A stretch of 64,000 nt of DNA from Trifolium pratense (Eukaryota > Streptophyta > Magnoliopsida > Fabales > Fabaceae). Positions 43,231 through 54,799 of this stretch are shown piece by piece. Position numbers and translations under genes: made by a program. The stretch lies in contig NC_060062.1 in assembly GCF_020283565.1 (NCBI RefSeq), forward strand, positions 18,696,127-18,760,126, given 5' to 3'. The stretch's first letter is position 1, and each line of letters opens with the position of its first letter. The notes below the pieces were generated by a model. That model had not been told where the DNA came from, did no database searches, and saw nothing but the letters and a program-made list of their open reading frames with translations.

Positions 43231-45454
43231 GCTCGCGACAACTGTAATCAATTTTTATTTTATATGCATATGATTTGTTTTCGTCGGTTAATTGGTAAAT
43301 ACCTTCAAATTATGAAGGGGTAGTTTATAAAAAAAAAAACCAAAAATAAAATATTAAGAGTTAACATTATACTCTTAATTTAGTTTTATACGGAGCATTT
43401 AGTATGAACCCGATTCAAAACCAGACATTATTAGTTTTAATAAAATTTTAATAAAATATGATATTTATTTTCATTTAAATGTGGAGATTTATTTTTTAAA
43501 ATCAACAAATTTTAGTACAAGACGTACCCCCGATGATTAGCAAAGAAAAATACAATGTTGCACTAGCAAGGGTTGTTTGCCACCTAAAGCAAATTATATG
43601 TCTTTTTATTAACGTACCTACGGACTATATGTGTATCATGGAAAGCAGTAATTGGGGATCATGTTTTTTGCTTGCTTATAAATTCAAATATCCCTAAAAT
43701 TGTAAGGTATGATAGTGACGAGTGAAAGGGGGAGAGGGGAAGAGGGAAGAGAAAGACGCACAAAGGGGGTAACCTAAACTATAAAAAATATCCATATGAG
43801 GTAGAGTGAGAATGACTTATCTGCCTATTTTAAATTGAGAAAATTATAAAGCATTTTTAAAATACAAATTAAGTTGTTAGAAATTTCACCCTTAAAATGG
43901 ATTAGTGGATGTCCGGAGTTTGAACTCCAGCTCGTGCGTATAAAATGTGATATATCTACCAACTGAACCAAACTCACGAAAAATACTTTTTTTTTAAAAA
44001 AAATCTTAAACATATACTCCAAAGTCTTGTCCTGGATTAATCCAAAGTCTTAAATTCACTATACACAAAAGGTCCTAACTCTGAACACACAAAAGTCTAA
44101 TTTAACCGGAGCTTTAAATTCACTTTGGCTCGAAATACTTGCAAGAAGTACTCCCAACTCGCATCTTGACGTTCACTCAACTTGCATCTCAATAGTTATT
44201 GTTCGACATCAAACCAACATTTCTTTTTGTTTTTACCACCAGCATCCGGCCAACTGGACCGCATAATCTGGTTCTGGAGTCAATTCTGAATCAAGTGTTT
44301 CAGTCCCCTTCCGATCGCATTTACAGAAAATGACCAAGTCAAGCGCCAATGACCACTAAACCAAGTAACAATTGATGACCTCAAGCGAACATTTTGATCA
44401 CTCTAGATCATACGCTAGAATATAAACTTAACTCTAGCCTAAAACACCATGCATTTTCAAAAACTTTTAAAATTATTACTACCAATAATATGTGAGTACT
44501 ATTTTGTAACGGAGACAGCACGGAACACTGACTTGGGTGAATGATAGGAGCGGGACAAGTGAATAATGGTGATGAATAAGACTATCACGTACTGACTGAT
44601 TCCTCATGCAATTAATTATATATATTTCATGTTCCTAACTTCCATGTGAGACCCATGGTCCCTTAGTCCCTACCTTCTCTCCTTCCTCCCTGGCAGCCAA
44701 ATTGGAAACAACCCTAAGCACAAATCACCATCACTGCCAGTTTCATACACAATTCTACATTGCTATTTTTTCTTCATATATCATACACACTTTATATGAG
44801 GATTCATAAAAATAAAACATAGAGAATTATTTCATTGTCACCCTTGTTGGTTGTAGCCATTACTCCACCAAAGAAGGAATTTTAAAAATTGTTTTTCTTA
44901 AAAAAAAAAACATTATTGCAGCATTCAATAAAACGCGTTTCTAGATTTCATATTGGATTTAACTCAATCTTATGAAAATCCATTAAACTCATTCTTATAA
45001 AAAAGGTGCATGTTTGCGTCCATACAAAATTTTTATGTATGCAATTTTAGTCCCTTAAAATTTTTAAAATACACATTCATATAATAACAAGGACTAAAAC
45101 TGTATGCATAGAAAATTTGTAGAGATGAAAAAAATTATAATTTTTTAGAGACAAAAAACTTATTTAACTTTATAAATTATTAAACTAAAAATGAAAATTA
45201 TGAAAAAAGATAATACGTTTTTTGGGGGCTAGCATGATATATGTACAAAGTTTGTACCGTCATTCTAACTGAATTATCTTCTATACAAGCAGGTCCGACC
45301 ATTAGGGTGTGTAAGGTGTGCTACTGGGCTGGGTTTCCCATTTTTGGGGGCCTTAAAAAATATATATAGTATAGGTCTTTAAAAAAAATGAAAATTATGA
45401 TTATTTTTTATATTATTAATTGTATGACTATTAGAATATAAATATTTTAGTCCC
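43231..45454. other. intergenic DNA with SINE-like copy
   Basis: 43876-43979 is a reverse copy of the SINE-like family ('ttcacccttaaaatgg', 'gagtttgaactcc', ending 'ccaaactcacg'). A GA-rich stretch lies near 43720-43760. No gene visible. Confidence 0.45.
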
Positions 45455-45580
45455 CATAAAGATAGTTCAGTTGATGAGGACATCATATTATATACATAGG
45501 GTTCGGAGTCCAGACTTAGGTTTATCGACTTATTCACCTCAAGTGTTGGATTTCTAATCACTAAACTATTTGACAAAATT

Positions 45581-45650
<70 letters not shown>
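45455..45650 (+). repeat. SINE-like copy followed by (TA)n
   Basis: The copy runs from 'ataaagatagttcagttgat' to 'ctatttgacaaaattc', with a degenerate B box near 45500. It is then directly continued by a ~68-bp TA tract (45582-45650), at its 3' end. Confidence 0.65.
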
Positions 45651-45652
<2 letters not shown>

Positions 45653-45835
45653 AAAATAATTACACAAACAGACAATAAGTTGCGCCGCTAATCCTTTTTG
45701 GATGACAAAACCAAACTTAAACCAATTATTAATTTTTTGAATGGTATGATGTATAAACCTAAACAAATTATTAATTTGTCTCACATGAAGTATTGCAAAA
45801 TGAATGAAGGGTTCGGTCTCCTTGATGAGGACCAC
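45651..45835 (-). pseudogene. fragment of a transposon-associated protein C-terminus
   Basis: On the minus strand 45725-45665 reads FKFGFVIQKGLAAQLIV, the end of a plant repeat protein that commonly finishes with FAIQKGLAAQLVV. A second, independent relic of the same protein type lies at 47672-48055 on the other strand. Confidence 0.6.
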
Positions 45836-46665
45836 TTACCACCGTTTACTCATTAAAATTAAAGCCCACCTCCACGATACATTCCTTTCATGCTAGCTAG
45901 CTTTTAATTTCTTTACCTTCTAATTAAATTTGTTCTTTGTTATTCATACCCCAATTGTACAAATTATTATTAGATTCGTCTATATATATATTTCCTTGTT
46001 CCAATCATTCGTACAAATTACTACAAAACAACATGAGAATGAAGCTGGCAAAATAAGAAGACACAACATGAGGTATGCAAATCATAGAATAGGTTAATTG
46101 GTGGGTTTGTTTGGTGCATAAAATGAGAATGATATTGATATGTAACATGCTGTGTAAATTCAAAGCAAATGATTCACATGATGGATTCATGCAATTGCCT
46201 CACCTAATAATAATATTTGTGGTGGTTGAAAAATAACCAAAATTACCGTATTGAACGTGGCCTATGACAAGTGCACTATAGTAGAAAATTGATGAAATTT
46301 TTCTAACCAGAAATTGCTTGCTCAAATTAGAAGTTTCATAACAAATAGAGTAATGTATGAAAACAACTCCCTTTAATTCTTCTTTACGTACATAGCAAAA
46401 TATTACCGTTACCCCTTACCAACTACAGTACTCAAATATTTTTTATTCTATTTTTTGGTATTAAAAGTACTCAAGAAGTATATTTGAATCCTATATTTTC
46501 TTACGAAAGATAATTATATTCAATTAACTTTTGGACACACACACATATATATTTCAATATTTCATGCTTCCAACTCAAACAAACACCGAGTAACGACAAC
46601 GTTAACAAGTGCTTATAAAAAAAACACTAGTCTGAACGCTGTTAGTTAGAATCCTTTAAAACGTA
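45836..46665. other. intergenic AT-rich DNA
   Basis: No gene or bounded element seen. Confidence 0.4.
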
Positions 46666-47013
46666 TTCCCTCTGTTTTTTTTTTTTTTTTTATAAGCTCC
46701 CTCTGTTTTTTTTATAAGTGTCCAGTTATAATAATAACATCAAATTAAAAAAAATGAATTTTTGCACCTTATCTTTCTATTATACCATCATCTTAATTAA
46801 GCAATAAATTCATATTCAGTGAGATCGGTTTGCACTCTTTCAAATAAATTTATTGTTATACAAAAAAAAAATTGTGTTTCTCGTAACATTCCATTGTTAG
46901 TTACTATTGTAAAAAAAAAAAAAAAAAAAACTTTCATATCGTAACAAACTTTTCTATCGTAAAAAAAAAAAAGAACAAGCTTTCTTTTCTTAAAAATAAA
47001 AACTTTAGTTTTT

Positions 47014-47058
<45 letters not shown>

Positions 47059-47189
47059 TGAAAAATATAAGAATAATTGATAAAGGGTATAATTGACAAA
47101 TCGTATCATTAAAGCACAAACTGAACTGTTAATTAGAAACGCTAAATATGATAAAACCGGGGACACTTATAAGAAAAACGGAAGGAGTG
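46666..47189. mobile_element. Stowaway-like MITE with internal (TA)n and duplicated terminus
   Basis: 'ctccctctg...ataagtgtcc' near 46697 pairs with the inverted 'ggacacttataagaaaaacg' near 47161. The left terminus is present twice ('attccctctg' at 46668, 'ctccctctg' at 46697). A TA tract at 47020-47051 lies inside. Confidence 0.6.
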
Positions 47190-47671
47190 TATTTTAAAGA
47201 AGAGTGGTTAAAAATTAAAATAAGTCATTTTTTATGACCTGGGAAACAAGCTACTGTAAGAACACGTCTAATAATAAAATCCATATATATTAAGTTGCTC
47301 TAGCGAATTTACACTTATCACCACATCTGCACATTCTAATGGTAAACTCGGTGAAAATATGGCTTTTGGGATTTGATGAGGGTATGCAATCCAAAGGAGC
47401 ACTTTCGGAGGGTTTTTTTTGGTAAGGTTTTGGAGGTACTTTAAAATATGTCACTAATAAAGTATTATATTATCCTCACCTCATGATTCCATTATTTTCT
47501 ATTGACGAAGATTGCCCGGTATTTCTAATATGTATTTAGATAGATTTTGGGACCTTGCACTTCATTTTAGAGAGCTTTCAGACTTCAAATACAGACATGA
47601 CTTTATATCCTTTTTTATGTTTTTATATGCACGTGAGTATATGTGAAGAAAGAAATGCCTATGAACTTCTT
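47190..47671. other. intergenic DNA
   Basis: No gene seen. Confidence 0.4.
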
Positions 47672-48055
47672 TACATACCCACATGAAGGGAGATTTACAT
47701 TTTGGCCAGTATATGTTCTGGTGTACGAGTAGGTAGGAGGAAAACTTGCATGTGTGTGGACTTGACTAAAGTTTCTCCACTTGTGCAATTGATGATTGAC
47801 GATTTTATTGTGGGACAGGCGACCATGAAAACTGCTTCAAGCAAAGTGGTCAAGCATGAGAAAGTGTGTCCTAACAATCAACATGTTTTTATTTCATTTG
47901 TATTTGACATTTTTGTCTTCCTCGTACCAAAGGTTGTGGATCTTCTGAAAAGAGTTAAAAGTCATGCATAATAAGGTTGTGTCTCATATGTCTCTAAATT
48001 TAGTTTTCAAGAGGATTAATTTTGTCATCCAAAAAGAGTTAACGACGTAGTTTAT
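47672..48055 (+). pseudogene. relic of a transposon-associated protein (VDLTxVSPLV family)
   Basis: The + strand reads CVDLTKVSPLVQL, VGQATMKTASSKVVKHEKVC, NQHVFISFVFDIF and VVDLLKRV, then, after a stop, VFKRINFVIQKELTT. It is the C-terminal part of a protein found in many copies in plant genomes next to reverse-transcriptase-derived sequence. Stops and missing N-terminus mark it as dead. The precise element class is not certain. Confidence 0.7.
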
Positions 48056-49878
48056 TATCTATATGCTTTTCATTCAAGTGTAATTATCTTAAAAATATAT
48101 AAAAATATAATAAACAATATAATTGAGCTGAAAAAAAAATAGTTCATAAACTATCCTGAAAAAACAAAATGTTAAACTTTGGTTGTTAAATACATTTTTT
48201 CTTCTTTATTTCATTTTTTTACACTTCATTTTTTCTTCTTTAATCCATAACAAATCTATGATGTTTAAGTTTATCTACTACCAACATATTCACTAATTGA
48301 CTCTTTTGATTAAAAATGTCACAATTAAATTGATTTGTATTTTTAAAAATGGTTTTCCTTGTATTCGCAATCTTTTGATTAAAAATATCACAATTAAATT
48401 GATATGTTTTTGTAATTAAATTAAATAACTACTTATGGAAGGAAGATAAGTGGGGTGCCGGGGTTCGAACCCCACCCCACCTTTTAGTTGGTTTTTATTT
48501 AAAGAAAATGTTAAACAGTATCCTCTGAGTAATGATTGAGAAAATAAAAATAGTAATATATTCTTGAAAGTAGTGCATTTTAATGTCTTAAAATTTTAGA
48601 AAATAAAATAAAATTTCTACTTGAAACTTTTATTTTTGTTTCTCTAACCATTGTTCGGAGGCACCGATTAGCAAGACCATTTATTTAAGGACTAATTGAT
48701 AAAATAGCATATGAAGATATAATTTTCGTTATTGAGAACATTTTTTTTGGTAAGGACGTTAAAAAAAGAAAGGAAAATAAAGCTAAGAAGAAAAATTATT
48801 CAAGAAGAAAGAAGGTTCTCATTGCATTGTTTCTAAGAAGATCATGAACGTCTTATAGAGGAGAAACATAGGTCAAAAAGTTAGCATCTGATGAGACTCC
48901 AAGTTTAGCGAAGAAATATGCACATTGATTCTCCTCTTTAAGTGTATAATATAAAGAAACGTTGGTTTGAGAAAGTACTTTTTAAGTTCATTAGAAAATG
49001 AATGTATATGTCCCATAAGTGTAGCTCGAATCGTAGCTACCAATGACATTATTGGGGTGGTCGGGGTTCGAACTCTGGATTTAATGTTTCTCCGCATTTA
49101 AATGTGAGTCTTGTCATTTAAGCTACTTGAACAACAAAAAAATGAATGTATCTGACCGATATTATGAACCAGATTCTGAAGTTTTTCAATGAACCTAAAA
49201 AGTGATTTTTTTTGCTTATAATAGTGATCGAAAGAAGTATTTGTTTGTGTATAAACTATTTTTCGTAAGTTTAAAAATAAGTCAATTCAAAACGTACCTT
49301 GATATGATTAAAATTGTTTGCAGAATAATTTTGTAAGCCTAAATATGCGACTTTAATGACAGAAAAACATATTTTAAGGAAAAATATATTTAAAACGTTT
49401 TGACTCAATGCTTAACTAATATTCTGGCATATTTAGTTTTTTTTAAGAAAGATAAAAAGAAAAGAAAAAAAAAACTAAAACTAAAAAGAAAAATCAATCA
49501 CGAAGAAAAATATTCCTTGATAAAAAGAAATATTGATTTAAGAGAAAAGTTTTTTGATATCTTGGATCATCATAACATAAATATGATATTTAACTTGATA
49601 ACCTTTGACGAGGTTTCCTTAAAAAAACAAATTGATGAGGTTGACACAATGTAAAAAATTAGAGTAGTCTACTGACTAGAAATTCCACCTTAAATGTGGA
49701 TAAGTGGATGTCTGAACTTCAAATCCTAGACGCTACATATATAATGCAATATCTTTGTCACATGAACTAAATTCACGGAGTAAGAAAGACTATTTTATGT
49801 ATATATAGAGTATGTATTTTTTTGCATAATAATTTATGTAAATATTATTTTGTTTTTATGCAATATTTTATGTAAATG
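48056..49878. other. intergenic DNA with three SINE-like fragments
   Basis: SINE-like copies: 48440-48490 (B box 'ggggttcgaacccc'), 49017-49133 ('gtagctcgaatcgtagctac', B box 'ggggttcgaactc') and 49668-49780 (reverse). 49140-49240 has inner arms of the Stowaway type seen at 21923. No gene. Confidence 0.5.
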
Positions 49879-50176
49879 CTCCCTCCAGTCCTTTTTATAA
49901 AGAACACTTAGGGCAAAAAATTTGGTCATTTTTATAAGAAACTTTGACCAATTTTCAAATGTTTTAAATGTTCAATTTCACTTATGCCCTTATTTATTAT
50001 GAGAGATAATTTAAAAATAAGTAAGTTAGTTGAATAAAGAGTAATTAAATAAGGGTATACATGGAATAAATTTAAATTTATAAGAGTATTAAATGAAAAT
50101 AACTATGTTAAATGTGCTTCATTAATCTGTGTGATTTTTTTAAAGTGTTCCTTATAAAAAGGACTGGAGGAGGGAG
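49879..50176. mobile_element. Stowaway MITE, 298 bp (twin of 61105)
   Basis: TIRs 'ctccctccagtcctttttat' and (inverted) 'ctccctcctccagtcc', nearly identical over the full length to 61105-61399 (both begin 'cttagggcaaaaaatttgg' inside). The right TIR carries a 3-bp 'agg' insertion. The left flank is not TA. Confidence 0.9.
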
Positions 50177-51257
50177 TATGAAACAAATAAATTGTACTAT
50201 TAATCTATCATCATTTGGATGTTCCTTTTCTCTTGTTCAACGATAATAACCGGCCCACAGTATCCTCTGGTGGACTCCTTTTGACTACGCAACAACAGCG
50301 ATAATTAGTATGATAACTCGCGAGAATATGCGATAGACACGCTACTCGGCGACTCGTTCAAAATCAAACCGTTGCCAATCTCAGACAATAATTAAATTAA
50401 AAAAATCATGTCACAGAGAAGTACCGTTACATGACATGTATTCTATTTCTATGAAGGATATATTGGTTTTTTTTTATAAAACGATTTCTTTGAGTTTTTA
50501 TTTTTAGAGTTAATATATTTTTAATCATCTAAATATATCAATTTGTTTTTAGATTTATGAGGTCTTAGGTTTAAACCCACCATTGTTAGTTGAGGAGGAC
50601 AAATGTAAATACATGAGAAATGCTAACATGGACATTACTTCAAATCAATTTTATTTATGCACGTACACATCATTAAGAACAAATTAAAGATAAAAAATAT
50701 AGTCATATCATCTTATATTAATCAATTTTTTATCTTTAAATTTTTTTAAGTTATGTATGTGTGCCTAAGAAAATTAATTTGAGTTTGTGCCTATGTAAGA
50801 ATAGCTCATAAATACATTGTAATTGTTCTGAAAAATTTAAGGTCTTCTGGCTTGAACTGGAGCAACATCTCACCGCCTTAAATTTTTGTCATCATTTTTT
50901 CAAAAAAAAAACAAAAAATTGTCATCAAAGAAAAATAAATTCTTCGAACTTTTGTCCTAAAAATTTTCTTTTTATAATTTTATTCGTTGATTATTTATAA
51001 AAAGTTTACATCGCATGTTTCAACTGGAAATCATTGATAAAAAATCATTAAAATATCATTAGTTTAATGATTTAATTCTTTAATCTTTATTATCTTACAT
51101 ATGACTGCCGACAAGTGTAACTCATATTAACATAAGGTGGACAAGGCGAGGAGGATTGAGTCAAAGGCAACCTGCTTCATAGTTCATAATTATATATGTG
51201 TCTTGTAATATTGAAAAGCTTATCTTTGAAGCCTGGAGAAGAAAGCATTGATAGGAG
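50177..51257. other. intergenic DNA
   Basis: A slightly more GC-rich stretch at 50230-50380, no gene; a SINE-like fragment near 50545-50600. Confidence 0.4.
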
Positions 51258-52150
51258 TGTTAGAACAAAATTGGTTTTGTTAATCTCTCAAGTGGTTTCG
51301 ATGACAACAAAGTATTAAACAAACAATGGGTGTTACTAATATTTGTTCAAATGTGTAGGATTGAAAGATAAAATTTACATCCACTTGAATGTGTAAAAGA
51401 GAACTGAAAACAAATTATGAGAAGCAGACTATTAAGTTGTTCAGAGGTTGCAAGCTTCAGAAGTTGAAGAGCGTCAGAAGCTGTGAGCATCAGACTCTGA
51501 GTCGGTCAGACTTTGAAAGGTCAAACTTTGATAACTCAGAGGTTCACATCAGAGTTGACTAAGAGGAAAGAAGAAAGTACAATGTCATTGTCATGGCAGT
51601 TGGAGCAGTTGTCGTTTTGCCTAAATTTTCAAGACATTATCCTCTTCGTCAAAGTCATTGAAGCGATTATTACCCAGATTGCAACTGCTTTTGCAGAAAG
51701 AAATTACAAGTTCCAACAAGCTTCTCAACGATCATCTTTAACAGATCTATTTCTTCATCCTATAAATAGAGCCATCGAGTTGAAGATTATTATCAAGACT
51801 TACCAGCCCTGCACGTGCAAAAACTCTGTCAAAACACTTAGGAATTCTTACAAAATTTGTATCTTAGAGTTTAAGTGTTGAAAAGTCTTGTATATGTATT
51901 GTATTTTGTAAATACCTCTGATAGTACATCAAGTGTTCATCTAATCCCTCTTAAATTTATTTAAGTCGGTTAAGGAAGTCTTTTGCAAGTGTGTTTTAGC
52001 AAGGAAGTTTTAAGTATATGGTACATGAGCAATTGTAATCCATAGTGATTATAGTGAATTTCATTGGAAGTGCAAGGGGACTAAGAGGAAAGAAGAAAGT
52101 ACAACTTCCAAGTGTCCAAGTGCACTTAAGATCTACAAAAGAATTGTCAT
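51258..52150 (+). mobile_element. SIRE/Maximus-type copia LTR (solo or truncated)
   Basis: It starts TGTTAGAACA and shows the SIRE-type LTR vocabulary of legumes: 'gatgacaacaaagtatt', repeated 'cagaagct / cagactctga' words at 51450-51500, a TATA region 'cctataaatagag' (51760-51772) and 'ttgtaatccatagtgatt...gaaattcattggaagtgcaa'-like ends split over 52036-52075. No coding sequence of the element is present. A 26-bp segment occurs at both 51557 and 52079. The right border is uncertain. Confidence 0.65.
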
Positions 52151-53387
52151 GTCGTTTTAGCTTAAGAATGCAGACACCACATATTATAGAGCCACAAATA
52201 CTGTCTTTTAGATCTCAGTGGAAAAATTAAAAATAAACAGTGAGTCCAACAACTTCCAAACCTATTTGTTGGAATTGGAAGATTTTTAGTTTATTTAAAT
52301 ATTTTTATTCGTAGTAAGTCGTCTAGATTCAGTTGGTGAAAATTCATCTCAAATTTTATATTGATATACGAGATGAGTTCAAATCTCGTGGTCAATTTGA
52401 ATATTTCATTGGTGGTAGTGGACAATATATATATATAAAAACATTTTGTAATCACTATTTAGCTTTTAATAACCGTACAAATCTCCAAGACGAAATTAAT
52501 TAGCCTAAATTAGTGTTCCAAAATGAATGTTTTTTCAATTTTCTATGCAACTGTTTACACTAAAAATTAAGTAGTCAAGTCGCGTATTGCCCACTAAGGA
52601 TGAAATGGAACGATTGACTATTGATCGAATCACAATCAAATAATGTTAAAATTAGCTTATGCAGAAATGAGCGACAACTCCTACATCTAGTCCATGATAC
52701 AAGAAAGAGTTTATCTTTTAGATTCATCGAAAGATTGATGTATTTAATCGATATTATAAAATTAGATACACCAATCTTTCAACGAATGTAAAAAATATCA
52801 TTTATCTTAGATTAAGGACAAGAGGGAGTAAATCAACTATCCAATGAAGGCCGAACATGACCACTAAATCTAAATGGAAGATAAGGTTGTTATAGACCTT
52901 ATTAAAAGTATATGATCACCAACTGCTTCGCATTATCACAAACAACTAATGTTGGAATTTGCTGATGCAAAATTGGCCGATGGTTAAATTAATTGCTAGC
53001 TGAAGGCTACTTGGAATCTATTATTAGGCCTTATTAGGATCGTGATAAAGTTTAATGAAAATTCAAAAAACTACAATATAGATTTGACTACATAGACGGT
53101 TATTAAAAACTAATTATAGTATATGTCATCAAGAACGAATAGTTTTTTGATCAAAGATAATGTCAGAAACCACTTTAACTACCAGAAGTTAAATTAAGGG
53201 ACTTTGAAATATTTTTTGATGATTCAAGGACAATTATGACAATGAATGATACTTTAATGACCAAAATAGTTATTTACTCTATTAACATGCTAACAAATGC
53301 CCTAAAAATATAGTAGATAAAAAATCAAACTGTAAGTATAGTAATTTTACACAACTTTTTAGTAATATTTTTAACACAAAAATATTA
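52151..53387. other. intergenic DNA with a decayed MITE
   Basis: 52690-52830 has inverted arms ('cttttagattcatcgaaag' / 'ctttcaacgaatgtaaaa') and the end 'aagggacaagagggag'-like right terminus, another Stowaway relative of 21923. No gene. Confidence 0.45.
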
Positions 53388-53688
53388 CTCCCTCCGTCCC
53401 AAATTATAAGGGAAAAAAGCCCATTTTTTTTGTCCCAAATTATAAGGGAGAAAGTCATTTTCAAGAATGTTTTTTCCTTATTCTCATAAAATTAAATGCA
53501 AATTGCATTTAATTTTCTCTCTCTACCCTTTTCTCAATAAACAACAACCAATAAAAATTGTTTTTACATCTTCCTATGCAACTTATTCCAAGGAAAACCC
53601 ACAAAAACATATTTCAAATTCTTATGTTTTACTTTTTCTTAATAAGTGTGATTTTTTTATTTTCTCTTATAATTCGGGACGGAGGGAG
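53388..53688. mobile_element. Stowaway MITE, ~300 bp
   Basis: 'ctccctccgtcccaaattat' and the inverted 'ctccctccgtcccgaattat', flanked by TA. The left terminus is repeated internally ('gtcccaaattataaggga' near 53430). Non-coding. Confidence 0.9.
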
Positions 53689-53864
53689 TATTTTTAAATT
53701 CTTTGATAAGTGTGGACTGTGTAATCATAATTTTCTCTCTTCTTCTTTCGAACTCTTAGTTAATATTATTTATACACAACAAAATAAAAAGAAAAATCAG
53801 AAATACATCTCTTCATTTTCTTTGTCTCATATTTTTTCAATTTATAGTTATACATCTCAACTCT

Positions 53865-54169
53865 TAAGTATCATTTGACCTAATTTTTTTTTCTCTTATT
53901 TTTTCTTAGAAATAAGAAGCTAGATCAAATAATAATTTTTAAAAGCTCTAGTAAGAAAAAATACCTTCTATATTTTAAGAAAAATTATAATATATTATCA
54001 AACATATTGTTTAACCTTATTATAATATAAAAAACTACTTTTAACCTTTTTTTAAAAAATAAAATAAAATTTATCAAACAACTTTAATTTTAGTTTTAAA
54101 GCTATTATTTCTAGCTTAATGATTAAAATAGCTTCTACATCTAAAAAAACTAGGTCAAACGATACTTTA
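53865..54169. mobile_element. intact MITE (aagtatcatttgacc family)
   Basis: 'taagtatcatttgacctaat' pairs with the inverted 'aaagtatcgtttgacctagt'. Internal AT-rich arms. The same family forms the split host element at 36341-38333. Confidence 0.8.
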
Positions 54170-54207
54170 ATTTTTATTTTTTTTAATTTCAAATATTATT
54201 CCATATT

Positions 54208-54475
54208 TCCATATTTGAAAGTTTAGATCATATGGATCATCCATAGAAAAATAAAAAATTATGTTATTGAGACAAATCCAGATTAACGGTTTATTAAATA
54301 ACGTAAATCTTGATGGGTCTCAATAACATATAAAATGATTTGCAAAAAAATTTAAAAAACTTATGATTGATCCATATAATATAAACTTTCAATTCAATAA
54401 TAAATTTTATAAAATTCATATTTGATAAATCACTAATCCCCTAATCCACCGTAAACGACTACCGTAGCATTAGCC
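54208..54475. mobile_element. fold-back MITE (copy 2 of the 31208 family)
   Basis: It shares 'atggatcatccatagaaaaa', 'ttattgagacaaatccagat' and 'gatgggtctcaataacatat' with the element at 31208, in the same order, with the same palindromic organisation but some deletions. Its right end is 325 bp upstream of the CHUP1-like ATG. Confidence 0.8.
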
Positions 54476-54799
54476 CCTTTTTCAATAGAGTATTCTTATC
54501 TTAGAAAGCCCTGTCCTCCTTTTGATTTATTTGTACTATTTCAAAACAATTTTCCAATATTTTAATATCTCTTTCTTCAGTATCTGAGAAGAAAAAAGAA
54601 GACCGTTCCTCGTTAGCTGTGCCTTTAATTTCTCTTTTACACAATCCGTTCTTTTCTGCTAAACACAAGACAACGACGTCGTCTTTTGTTACCTTCATCA
54701 CTCTCATGAGATTCAAACTCAAACTCACACCACCACAACCCTAACCTACTAAACACAAACAACAATAACAACAACAACAACAACCTTTTCCATCACCCC

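Noticed and set aside
48470..48485. 'ggttcgaacccc' and similar B-box sequences as tRNA genes
   Set aside because: No matching acceptor and anticodon stems at the right spacing; they belong to SINE-like repeats.
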